In this document: one piece after another, positions 1 to 7,789 of the stretch
How the letters are laid out: each line of letters starts with the position of its first letter
Position numbering within the stretch: position 1 is the stretch's first letter
Source of the DNA: CAIPVR01 sp049316905
Lineage (GTDB): Bacteria > Actinomycetota > Acidimicrobiia > Acidimicrobiales > Microtrichaceae
DNA length: 10,562 bases
Assembly (NCBI GenBank): GCA_049316905.1
Contig: JBMOJH010000115.1
Span: 1-10,562, forward strand
Reading direction: 5' to 3'
Notes under the pieces: generated by a model
The model's database searches: none
Told to the model about the DNA's origin: nothing
What the model saw: only the letters and a program-made list of their open reading frames with translations
Position numbers and translations under genes: made by a program

Positions 1-35
1 CCGCCGAATCCCGCTACCGCACCGCCGAATCCCGC
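1..35 (+). repeat. 14-bp direct repeat with 21-bp period
   Basis: CCGCCGAATCCCGC occurs at 1-14 and again, identically, at 22-35, separated by TACCGCA. The 21-bp period is a multiple of three, which suits a seven-residue repeat at the end of a coding region. The repeat touches the window edge, so further copies may lie upstream. Confidence 0.6.
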
Positions 36-41
36 GAATAG
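1..41 (+). other. possible 3' end of an upstream gene (ambiguous)
   Basis: Read from position 3, this stretch gives AESRYRTAESRE followed by a TAG stop at 39-41, which looks like a charged protein C-terminus with a duplicated AESR unit. The other two forward frames also stay open, to TAG at 98-100 and at 109-111, and give less protein-like residues, so the frame choice is weak. No family can be named from twelve residues. If real, the gene continues to the left of the window and runs in the same direction as the inositol-phosphate synthase. Confidence 0.3.
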
Positions 42-51
42 GGGTCGTCAG

Positions 52-66
52 TCGCCCCTGGGGCGA
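52..66. promoter_or_regulatory. 15-bp palindrome upstream of the inositol-3-phosphate synthase gene
   Basis: TCGCCCC (52-58) and GGGGCGA (60-66) are perfect 7-bp inverted arms around a single T. The near-absence of a loop fits a dimeric repressor operator better than an RNA hairpin, although a shorter TCGCC/GGCGA stem with a five-base loop could form and act as a terminator for the upstream gene. It lies about 43 bp before the putative -10 box of the next gene. The identity of any binding protein is unknown. Confidence 0.35.
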
Positions 67-108
67 GTCAACCTCCGCGAACGTCGGAGGGGCGCTATAG
101 GAGCGCAC

Positions 109-114
109 TAGCGT
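109..114 (+). promoter_or_regulatory. putative -10 box (TAGCGT) for a leaderless transcript
   Basis: TAGCGT matches the TAnnnT actinobacterial -10 pattern and ends 8 bases before the ATG at 123, which would place the transcript start at or next to the start codon. No good -35 box is visible. The nearest Shine-Dalgarno-like string, AGGAG at 99-103, is 19 bases from the ATG and too far to be convincing, so leaderless initiation is the simpler reading. A TATAGG string at 96-101 is an alternative -10. Confidence 0.4.
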
Positions 115-122
115 GCCCGTCC

Positions 123-1424
<1,302 letters not shown>

Positions 1425-1434
1425 GGTCCGGCCC

Positions 1435-2196
1435 GTGAGCACGCCGATCACCGACACGGCGACCTACCGGGCCGACGCCGGGCGCATCGCCGCGGTGGCG
1501 GCCGGTCACCTCGACGCCGAGGTGCCCGCCTGTCCCGGCTGGGCGGTGCGCGACCTGCTGGTGCACCTGGGGTCGGTCCACCGGTGGGCGGGTGAGGTGC
1601 TCCGCACCGGCGAGTCGCCTGGCCGGATGCCGGGCGAGGGCGGCGCCGATCCCGCCCCTGACGACGACGGCCGGCTCCTCGACTGGTTCACCGGTGGCGC
1701 GCTGGAGCTGGCCGACGCGCTCGACGCAATGGATCCCGGGGCACCCTCGTGGTTGCCGTGGGTTCTGGAACGACCGGTGGCCGGGGTGTGGCTGCGGCGG
1801 ATGACCCAGGAGACCTCGGTCCACCGCTGGGACGCCGAGTCCGCCGTGGGCGAGCCCGGCCCCATCGCGGCACCTCTGGCGGCGGACGGCGTCGACGAGT
1901 ACTTCACGCTCATCGTCCCCCGGCGGGTGGCCCGCGACGGCATCGACCTCCCCTCCGGCAGCCTGCACGTGCACTGCACCGACGACGACCTCGAGGGCGT
2001 CAACGGCGAGTGGTTCGTCACCGCGGCCGACGGCTACGCGGTCACGCCGGAGCACCGCAAGGGCGACGCGGTCCTGCGCGGCCGCGCCGAGGATCTGCTG
2101 CTCGCGCTGTGGGGCCGGCCGGTGCCCGAGGGTGGGGTCGAGGTGGTGGGTGACCCGGAGATCGCGGCGGCCTGGCTGGCCGTCGGCGGCTCCTGA
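1435..2196 (+). CDS. maleylpyruvate isomerase/mycothiol-dependent enzyme family protein
   Basis: This 253-residue soluble protein has the MDMPI N-terminal four-helix (DinB-like) metal-binding fold followed by the small MDMPI C-terminal domain. The diagnostic string VPACPGWAVRDLLVHLGSVH spans residues 30-49. Likely metal ligands are His44, Glu126 and His130 (QETSVHRWD). The E-x3-H spacing matches the His/Glu/His ligand set known from the mycothiol-dependent maleylpyruvate isomerase of Corynebacterium. The C-terminal domain covers about residues 180-250 (GEWFVTAADGYAV onward). The GTG start at 1435 is supported by GAGG at 1423-1426, eight bases upstream. The gene lies 10 bases after ino1, whose product feeds mycothiol synthesis, so mycothiol use is plausible. 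However, the family is broad, most members have no proven substrate, and no aromatic-degradation genes are nearby, so true maleylpyruvate isomerase activity should not be assumed. Confidence 0.85.
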   Translation: MSTPITDTATYRADAGRIAAVAAGHLDAEVPACPGWAVRDLLVHLGSVHRWAGEVLRTGESPGRMPGEGGADPAPDDDGRLLDWFTGGALELADALDAMDPGAPSWLPWVLERPVAGVWLRRMTQETSVHRWDAESAVGEPGPIAAPLAADGVDEYFTLIVPRRVARDGIDLPSGSLHVHCTDDDLEGVNGEWFVTAADGYAVTPEHRKGDAVLRGRAEDLLLALWGRPVPEGGVEVVGDPEIAAAWLAVGGS

Positions 2197-2207
2197 GCCC
2201 CGCGCGG

Positions 2208-2213
2208 CAGACT
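2208..2213 (+). promoter_or_regulatory. possible -10 box (CAGACT) for the P450 gene
   Basis: CAGACT ends 7 bases before the ATG at 2221, the same geometry as the TAGCGT and CACAAT boxes found before two other genes here. Its first base deviates from the TAnnnT pattern and no -35 box is evident. No Shine-Dalgarno sequence lies in the 24-base gap after the previous stop, which favours an own leaderless promoter over simple read-through, but the evidence is thin. Confidence 0.28.
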
Positions 2214-2220
2214 CTGGCCC

Positions 2221-3420
2221 ATGTCGACCACCACCGGGCACCGCGACTTCGACCTGCTCGACCCCGCCTTCCACCAGGCCGACCCGCACCCGGCGTACAC
2301 GTGGATGCGGGCCAACGAGCCGCTGTACCGGGACGAGCCGAACGGCCTGTGGGCCGTGACCCGCCACGCGGACGTCCTCGAGGTGGAGCGCCGCAGCGAC
2401 GTGTTCGAGTCCGGTCGCGGCTACCGGTCGTGGTGGGCCCCCGGCGAGAACAGCATCATCGCCCAGGACGACCCCGAGCACCTGGCCCAGCGCCGTCTCG
2501 TGTCGAACCGGTTCACGCCCCGCGCGGTGCGCACCCAGGACGAGTGGCTGCACGCCACGATCGACGCCCTGCTCACCCCGATCGAGGCCACCGGTGAGCT
2601 CGACGTGATCCCCGGCCTCGCCGCGCAGCTGCCCTGCCGCCTCACCGCCAAGCTCCTCGGCTTCCCGGAGGACCGCTGGCCGGACGTGCGGGTGTGGTCC
2701 GAGAAGCTCATGCGGATCGACATGGCCCCGCGGGACCCGGAGGTCTTCGACGACCTCTTCGCCACGATCGGCGAGTTCGGCATGCTGCTCGCCGAGGTGG
2801 TGCCCGAGCGCCGGGGCTGCCCGATGGACGACCTGCTCTCGGTGTGGGCCAACGCGGACATCGCGGGGGAGCACGGCTACGCCCACGACCGGATGATCCA
2901 CGAGGTCGGCCTGTTCATCGCGGGCGGCGCCGAGACCACCCGCACGGTGATCGCCCACGGCCTCGCGACCTTCGCCGAGCACCCGGAGCAGTGGGAACTG
3001 CTCGCCGAGCGCCCCGAGCACGTCACCACCGCGGTCGAGGAGCTCATCCGCTGGGTCACCCCGCTCAACAACTTCTTCCGGACCGTGGCGGACGACGCGG
3101 TGGCCCCGACCATCGGCGGCCGGCCCGTCGCACCGGGTGACCGGATCGTGCTCGTCTACCCCTCCGCGAACCGCGACGAGGACGTGTTCACCGACCCGTT
3201 CACCTTCGACGTGACCCGCAGCCCGAACCCGCACGTGGCCTTCGGTCACGGCACCCACTTCTGCATCGGGGCCAACCTGGCGCGGTTCGAGCTCGGCATC
3301 CTGTTCGGCGAGCTGACCCGCCGGTTCCGGCCGCCGGAGCTGCGCTCGCCGGTGGAGGTGGAGCCCAACATCTTCGCCCGCTCGGTCCGCTCCCTCCGGG
3401 TGGGCCTGACGCCCCGCTGA
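2221..3420 (+). CDS. cytochrome P450
   Basis: This 399-residue soluble heme monooxygenase is the usual length for a bacterial P450. The I-helix oxygen-activation motif AGGAETT is at residues 234-240. The ExxR pair is Glu274 and Arg277 (EELIRW). The heme loop FGHGTHFCIG at 341-350 carries the axial cysteine Cys348 and is followed by ANLARFE. The N-terminus has no membrane anchor. Its substrate cannot be read from sequence. The general look (GTHFCIG, PHVAFGHG) resembles actinobacterial P450s acting on sterols, fatty acids or xenobiotics, but this is only an impression. No ferredoxin or ferredoxin reductase is encoded in the window, so electrons must come from partners elsewhere. It follows the MDMPI-family gene by 24 bases in the same direction and may be co-transcribed with it. 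Its end converges on a leftward gene at a shared hairpin. Confidence 0.95.
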   Translation: MSTTTGHRDFDLLDPAFHQADPHPAYTWMRANEPLYRDEPNGLWAVTRHADVLEVERRSDVFESGRGYRSWWAPGENSIIAQDDPEHLAQRRLVSNRFTPRAVRTQDEWLHATIDALLTPIEATGELDVIPGLAAQLPCRLTAKLLGFPEDRWPDVRVWSEKLMRIDMAPRDPEVFDDLFATIGEFGMLLAEVVPERRGCPMDDLLSVWANADIAGEHGYAHDRMIHEVGLFIAGGAETTRTVIAHGLATFAEHPEQWELLAERPEHVTTAVEELIRWVTPLNNFFRTVADDAVAPTIGGRPVAPGDRIVLVYPSANRDEDVFTDPFTFDVTRSPNPHVAFGHGTHFCIGANLARFELGILFGELTRRFRPPELRSPVEVEPNIFARSVRSLRVGLTPR

Positions 3421-3434
3421 CGTCGTGTCGTGCG

Positions 3435-3451
3435 GCCGGGCTCAGCCCGGC
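3435..3451. terminator. bidirectional terminator hairpin between convergent genes
   Basis: GCCGGGC (3435-3441) and GCCCGGC (3445-3451) form a perfect 7-bp GC stem with the three-base loop TCA. It starts 14 bases after the P450 stop, and its loop is exactly the stop codon of the convergent leftward gene. There is no T-tract on either side, as is common for hairpin terminators in high-GC actinobacteria. The position between convergent genes supports a terminator role in both directions. Confidence 0.6.
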
Positions 3452-4059
3452 TCGGGGCACGCCGGGTCGAGGCTCCTGAAGCGGAGGCTCCCGTTCAGGT
3501 TCGTGAACTCGTAGTACCGGGGCGGTTCCTCGAGGTAGGGGCCGACCAGTTCGCCCGAGTTCGACGGGGGGACGCCCCGGTCGGCGTAGTAGGCCGCTGC
3601 CGCCGTCTGCACCGTCCGTAGCTCGACGGCGCACGCCCGGTCCTTCGCGTCGTTGCCGGCGTCGCCGGCGGCGAACACCACGACGGCGGCCAGGACCCCG
3701 AGTCCCACGAGGAACAGGGAGACGTACCCCAGTACCAGACCTGCCACGGCCATCCCGTCGCCGCGGAGTCGGCCGCCGGAGCGCCGGATCCTGCTCCGGG
3801 CCCCGTGGCCGAGGACGATCGCGGCGACCGACCCGATGAGCGGCAGCACGACCAGGGCCAGGATCCCGAACACGAGCGACGCCACCGCTCGCCCCTCGGT
3901 GCGACCCTCCGGGGGAGCGGGTGACGACGGGGGGACCGGACCCGGAGCGGAGCCCCACGCTGCCCCGCCGGACTGCGGTCCCGATATCGGGCCCTGTGGC
4001 GGGTACCAACGTCCGTCGGACGCCTGCCACCAGCCGGGTCCCTGCGGTGCGTCGCTCAT
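3442..4059 (-). CDS. DUF4190-type two-pass membrane protein with a pseudopilin-like C-terminal domain
   Basis: This 205-residue protein has three parts. The first is a Trp/Gly/Pro-rich N-terminal segment containing GPGWWQASDGRWYPP (residues 7-21), a motif typical of actinobacterial membrane proteins with DUF2510-like heads. The second is a DUF4190-type core with two hydrophobic helices at about 58-84 and 103-131, joined by the basic loop HGARSRIRRSGGRLRGDG. The third is a C-terminal region at about 139-201, beginning with the DAKDRACAVELRTVQTAAAAYYADRG string (residues 137-162). That part resembles the globular portion of type II secretion GspG or type IV pilin proteins, but it lacks the prepilin-peptidase site and N-terminal helix. 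Cys143 and Cys201 could form a disulfide if this part is outside. The ATG at 4059 is supported by GGGAGG (4067-4072) seven bases upstream. Function is unknown. The domain calls are by eye, and the C-terminal one is the less certain. Confidence 0.8.
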   Translation of the reverse strand: MSDAPQGPGWWQASDGRWYPPQGPISGPQSGGAAWGSAPGPVPPSSPAPPEGRTEGRAVASLVFGILALVVLPLIGSVAAIVLGHGARSRIRRSGGRLRGDGMAVAGLVLGYVSLFLVGLGVLAAVVVFAAGDAGNDAKDRACAVELRTVQTAAAAYYADRGVPPSNSGELVGPYLEEPPRYYEFTNLNGSLRFRSLDPACPEPG

Positions 4060-4062
4060 GGT

Positions 4063-4073
4063 CCTCCCTCCCC
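4063..4073 (-). promoter_or_regulatory. strong ribosome binding site of the DUF4190 gene
   Basis: On the minus strand this reads GGGGAGGGAGG, ending three bases before the ATG at 4059. The core GGGAGG (4067-4072) has a seven-base spacer. The same core can pair with CCTCCC at 4078-4083 (minus-strand reading). Only a transcript starting upstream of the nearby -10 box would contain both arms and could hide the site. Confidence 0.65.
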
Positions 4074-4080
4074 GTGCGGG

Positions 4081-4086
4081 AGGTTA
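4081..4086 (-). promoter_or_regulatory. putative -10 box (TAACCT) of the DUF4190 gene
   Basis: Read on the minus strand, TAACCT fits the TAnnnT pattern. A transcript starting about seven bases further on (near 4074) would have a leader of about 15 bases containing the GGGAGG ribosome binding site. No convincing -35 box is visible. Confidence 0.4.
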
Positions 4087-4100
4087 CCGGACGCCCTGTT

Positions 4101-4160
4101 CGGCCCTTCGGGGTCGGCCCGACCGGGGCCCGGGGGTTCCCCGCTGCGAGGGGCCAGCGG
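4101..4160. promoter_or_regulatory. cluster of inverted repeats in the divergent intergenic region
   Basis: Several dyads lie between the divergent DUF4190 and acyltransferase genes. At 4101-4116, CGGCCC and GGGTCG flank a TTCG tetraloop, with one G-U pair in RNA. At 4112-4124, GGTCGG and CCGACC surround a single C. At 4133-4142, GGGG and CCCC flank TT. At 4141-4160, CCGCTG and CAGCGG are separated by eight bases, ending just before the putative -10 box at 4162. They could be operators, or hairpins in a longer leader. In sequence this rich in G+C, some short dyads are expected by chance. Confidence 0.3.
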
Positions 4161-4161
4161 C

Positions 4162-4167
4162 CACAAT
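4162..4167 (+). promoter_or_regulatory. putative -10 box (CACAAT) of the acyltransferase gene
   Basis: CACAAT ends 8 bases before the ATG at 4176, implying a start of transcription at or very near the start codon. The bases before the ATG (GGAACGGA) form no good Shine-Dalgarno sequence, consistent with a leaderless message. It differs from TAnnnT only at its first base. Confidence 0.4.
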
Positions 4168-4175
4168 GGAACGGA

Positions 4176-6050
4176 ATGACCGGGACCGTCTCTTCTGCCG
4201 CGCCCCCGAAACTGGGGTACCAGCGCTCGATCGACGGTCTGCGCGCCATCTCGGTGGCCGCCGTGGTCCTCTACCACGCGGACGTCTCGTGGATGCCCGG
4301 CGGGTTCCTCGGCGTCGAGGTCTTCTTCGTGGTGAGCGGCTTCCTCATCACCACGCTGCTGCTCGAGGAACGCCACCACTCCGGCGCGGTGTCCTTGCGC
4401 AACTTCTGGATCCGCCGCGGCCGCCGCCTGCTCCCGGCGCTCTACCTGTTGCTCGCGGTGGTGTCGGTCGCCTCGATCATCGTCTACCGCGACGCAGCGG
4501 GGCGGATGGGCGGCGACGTGATCGCCGCGCTGCTCTACGTCAGCAACTGGTGGCAGATCCACCTCGACGAGTCGTACTTCGCCAAGGCGGGCCGGCCGCC
4601 CCTGCTGCAGCACCTGTGGTCGCTCAGCATCGAGGAGCAGTTCTACCTGATCTTCCCGCCGCTCCTGATGCTCGCCCTGAGCCGCCTGGCCCACCGCCGG
4701 GTGCGCCAGGTGCTCATCGGCTGCGCCATCGCCTCCGCGGTCTACATGGCCATCCTCTACCAGCCGTTCACGGATCCCTCGAAGGCGTACTACAACACCT
4801 TCGCCCGTGGCTCCGGCCTGCTCCTGGGTGCGGTCCTGGCGCTCGTCTGGGCGCCGTGGCGCAGCACCAACCGGCGCGGCGCGGCGTCCGGGGCGGGCGC
4901 GGCGCTGAACGTCACCGGCGTCCTCGGCCTCGTGGTGATCGCCTGGTTCTTCACCCGGGTGAACGCGTTCGATCCCTTCATCTACCGGGGCGGGTTCTTC
5001 CTGCTCGACCTCGTGTGCATCGCGGTGATCGCCGTGCTGGTGCACCCCTCGGCGTCGCTGTCGAAGGTGCTCGGGCTGGCACCGTTCGTGTGGCTGGGCC
5101 AGCGCTCGTACGCGATCTATCTCTGGCACTGGCCGATCTTCATGGTCACCCGCCCCGAGCTCGACACCCCGTTCGGCTGGTGGCCCACGTTCATCCTGCG
5201 TATCGCGCTGACCCTCGTCGCCGCGGAGCTGTCGTACCGCTACGTGGAGCAGCCGATCCGTGACGGCCGGATCGGGGAGTGGTGGGATCGGCTCCGCCAC
5301 GGCAGCACCACCCAGCGGATGTTCGCCCGGCGCCAGGGCCTCGTGCTCGGCGGCACCTTCGCGGTGCTCCTCGTGCTCATCACCTGGGGCCTGCAGTCGG
5401 CCGCCACGAGCCCGGAACGCGAGCAGCTCGCGCTCGAGGCGGCCACGGTGCTCTCCACCGCGGACGCCAGGGACGGGACGGGCACGACCACGACGACCTC
5501 CACCTCCGTGCCCGGTGCCGCCGCCCGGCCGGTCGACGCCGCCGCGGTCGACGCCGCGGCCGCCGCCGGTGAGGGCGGCGCCGTCACCCAGACGCCCACG
5601 AACGCCCTGGTGGTGGGCGACTCGGTGGTGCTCGGTGCGCAGCAGGCGCTCAAGAACGCCATGCCCGGCATCACGGTCGACGCCAAGGTGGCGCGGCAGT
5701 TCGACACCATCATCGACGTGGTGCAGTGGTACGCGAAGAAGAACCAGATCCCCGGCCCGCTGGTGGTCCATGCGGGCACCAACGGCACCTTCGAGGACGC
5801 GGACCTCGACAAGCTGTTCGACATCGCGGGGGACCGGCCCGTGCTCCTGGTGAACGCCAAGGTCGAGCGGCCCTGGGAGGACCTGGTCAACGAGCGGATC
5901 GACGCCGCCGTGAAGCGCCATCCCAACGCCGTGCTCGTCGACTGGTTCTCGGTGGCGGCGGACCACCCGGAGTGGTTCGTGGCCGACGGGGCCCACCTGC
6001 GCCCGGAGGGGGCCCGGGCCCTCGCCGAGCTGATCCGTTCCAAGCTCTGA
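4176..6050 (+). CDS. OatA-like acyltransferase family 3 protein with C-terminal SGNH domain
   Basis: This 624-residue integral membrane protein probably moves acetyl (or acyl) groups across the membrane and onto an envelope polysaccharide. Peptidoglycan is the best guess by analogy with OatA. The AT3 part begins RSIDGLRA (17-24), with the conserved His34 in VVLYHA, GGFLGVEVFFVVSGFLIT (42-59), LWSLSIEEQFYLIFP (148-162), SYAIYLWHWP (311-320) and YRYVEQPIR (354-362). About eleven helices end with one at 387-406. A Thr/Ala-rich linker (408-472) leads to an SGNH esterase-like domain: nucleophile Ser483 in GDSVV, GTNG at 534-537, and Asp604/His607 in DGAHLRPEG, a complete Ser-Asp-His triad. The usual block II glycine (VGRQ) is alanine here (VARQ, 505-508). 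I chose the ATG at 4176 because the AT3 motif follows directly; the reading frame is open much further upstream but overlaps the divergent gene there. Confidence 0.9.
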   Translation: MTGTVSSAAPPKLGYQRSIDGLRAISVAAVVLYHADVSWMPGGFLGVEVFFVVSGFLITTLLLEERHHSGAVSLRNFWIRRGRRLLPALYLLLAVVSVASIIVYRDAAGRMGGDVIAALLYVSNWWQIHLDESYFAKAGRPPLLQHLWSLSIEEQFYLIFPPLLMLALSRLAHRRVRQVLIGCAIASAVYMAILYQPFTDPSKAYYNTFARGSGLLLGAVLALVWAPWRSTNRRGAASGAGAALNVTGVLGLVVIAWFFTRVNAFDPFIYRGGFFLLDLVCIAVIAVLVHPSASLSKVLGLAPFVWLGQRSYAIYLWHWPIFMVTRPELDTPFGWWPTFILRIALTLVAAELSYRYVEQPIRDGRIGEWWDRLRHGSTTQRMFARRQGLVLGGTFAVLLVLITWGLQSAATSPEREQLALEAATVLSTADARDGTGTTTTTSTSVPGAAARPVDAAAVDAAAAAGEGGAVTQTPTNALVVGDSVVLGAQQALKNAMPGITVDAKVARQFDTIIDVVQWYAKKNQIPGPLVVHAGTNGTFEDADLDKLFDIAGDRPVLLVNAKVERPWEDLVNERIDAAVKRHPNAVLVDWFSVAADHPEWFVADGAHLRPEGARALAELIRSKL

Positions 6051-6056
6051 CCCGCT

Positions 6057-6071
6057 GGCCCCGATGGGGTC
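6057..6071 (+). terminator. weak hairpin after the acyltransferase gene
   Basis: GGCCCC and GGGGTC flank GAT, giving a short stem with one G-U pair, six bases after the stop codon at 6050 and upstream of the putative enolase -10 box. No T-tract follows. It may be a weak terminator or chance pairing. Confidence 0.25.
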
Positions 6072-6082
6072 GATGCCGACGG

Positions 6083-6088
6083 TACGGT
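6083..6088 (+). promoter_or_regulatory. putative -10 box (TACGGT) of the enolase operon
   Basis: TACGGT fits TAnnnT. Transcription would begin near 6095 and give a leader of about 43 bases that includes the GAGGGAG ribosome binding site. No clear -35 box is seen. Confidence 0.4.
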
Positions 6089-6121
6089 GTCCGTCGCGCC
6101 GCGGGCCGGCGTGCACACCAC

Positions 6122-6128
6122 GAGGGAG
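6122..6128 (+). promoter_or_regulatory. enolase ribosome binding site that fixes the GTG start
   Basis: GAGGGAG lies nine bases before the GTG at 6138. It supports this GTG over an in-frame ATG-like start farther upstream (6087), which would add about 17 residues with no counterpart in enolases. Confidence 0.7.
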
Positions 6129-6137
6129 TCAGCGGAC

Positions 6138-7429
<1,292 letters not shown>

Positions 7430-7433
<4 letters not shown>

Positions 7434-7789
7434 GGCCGCCGGGTCGGCGCACCACCCAGCTCCTGGTGGGGCTGGTCGCCGTGGCGGTCGCCGCCGCGCT
7501 GTTGTGGGCGCCGGTGCGCGGGTACCTGGAGACGCGGGCCGAGGTGGCCGACCAGCAGGCCGAGCTGGCCCGGCTGGAGCAGCAGAACGACCGCCTCCAG
7601 CGGCACAAGGACCGGCTCGAGGAGCCCGCGGAGATCCAGAGGATCGCCCGGCGCGACTACGGGCTCGTGGGCGTGGGCGAGGAGTCCTACACGATCCTCC
7701 CGCCGGCCACCGCCGGCCTGGCCCTGCCGCGTTCGTGGCCGTTCAACCGACTCGACGAGGCGATCGCCACTGCCTCGGCGCGCCGATGA
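7430..7789 (+). CDS. septum formation initiator family protein (FtsB/DivIC)
   Basis: This is a 119-residue bitopic membrane protein of the divisome. In the family, it forms a coiled-coil complex with FtsQ/DivIB and FtsL and helps activate septal wall synthesis. A short basic cytoplasmic N-terminus (MRPPGRRTT) precedes one transmembrane helix at about 10-27. A coiled coil follows at about 34-64 (AEVADQQAELARLEQQNDRL region), then the family signature EIQRIARRDYGLVGVGEESY at about 68-87. The GTG start overlaps the enolase stop (GTGA), indicating translational coupling, and its own stop overlaps the next gene's ATG. Sequence alone does not separate FtsB from DivIC naming, so no symbol is given. 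Confidence 0.92.

Noticed and set aside
44..51. GTCGTCAG shared with the right arm of the terminal hairpin (10542-10549)
   Set aside because: A single 8-base match across 10 kb is expected by chance, and flanking bases do not agree, so it is not evidence of paired element ends.
72..90. CCTCCG/CGGAGG inverted repeat hiding a ribosome binding site for ino1
   Set aside because: The GGAGG lies 32 bases before the ATG, too far to act as its Shine-Dalgarno site, and would be upstream of a leaderless transcript.
3921..4175. N-terminal extension of the acyltransferase to an ATG at 3921
   Set aside because: It would overlap the start and much of the 5' half of the divergent DUF4190 gene, and its residues are Arg/Pro/Thr-rich without AT3 character. 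The AT3 motif begins soon after the ATG at 4176.
4056..6116. 686-codon antisense open frame over the acyltransferase gene
   Set aside because: Its composition is that of an antisense artefact; the sense strand has complete AT3 and SGNH motifs.
6087..6137. Enolase start at 6087
   Set aside because: It would add 17 residues not found in enolases and would start inside the putative -10 box. The GTG at 6138 has a well-placed GAGGGAG.
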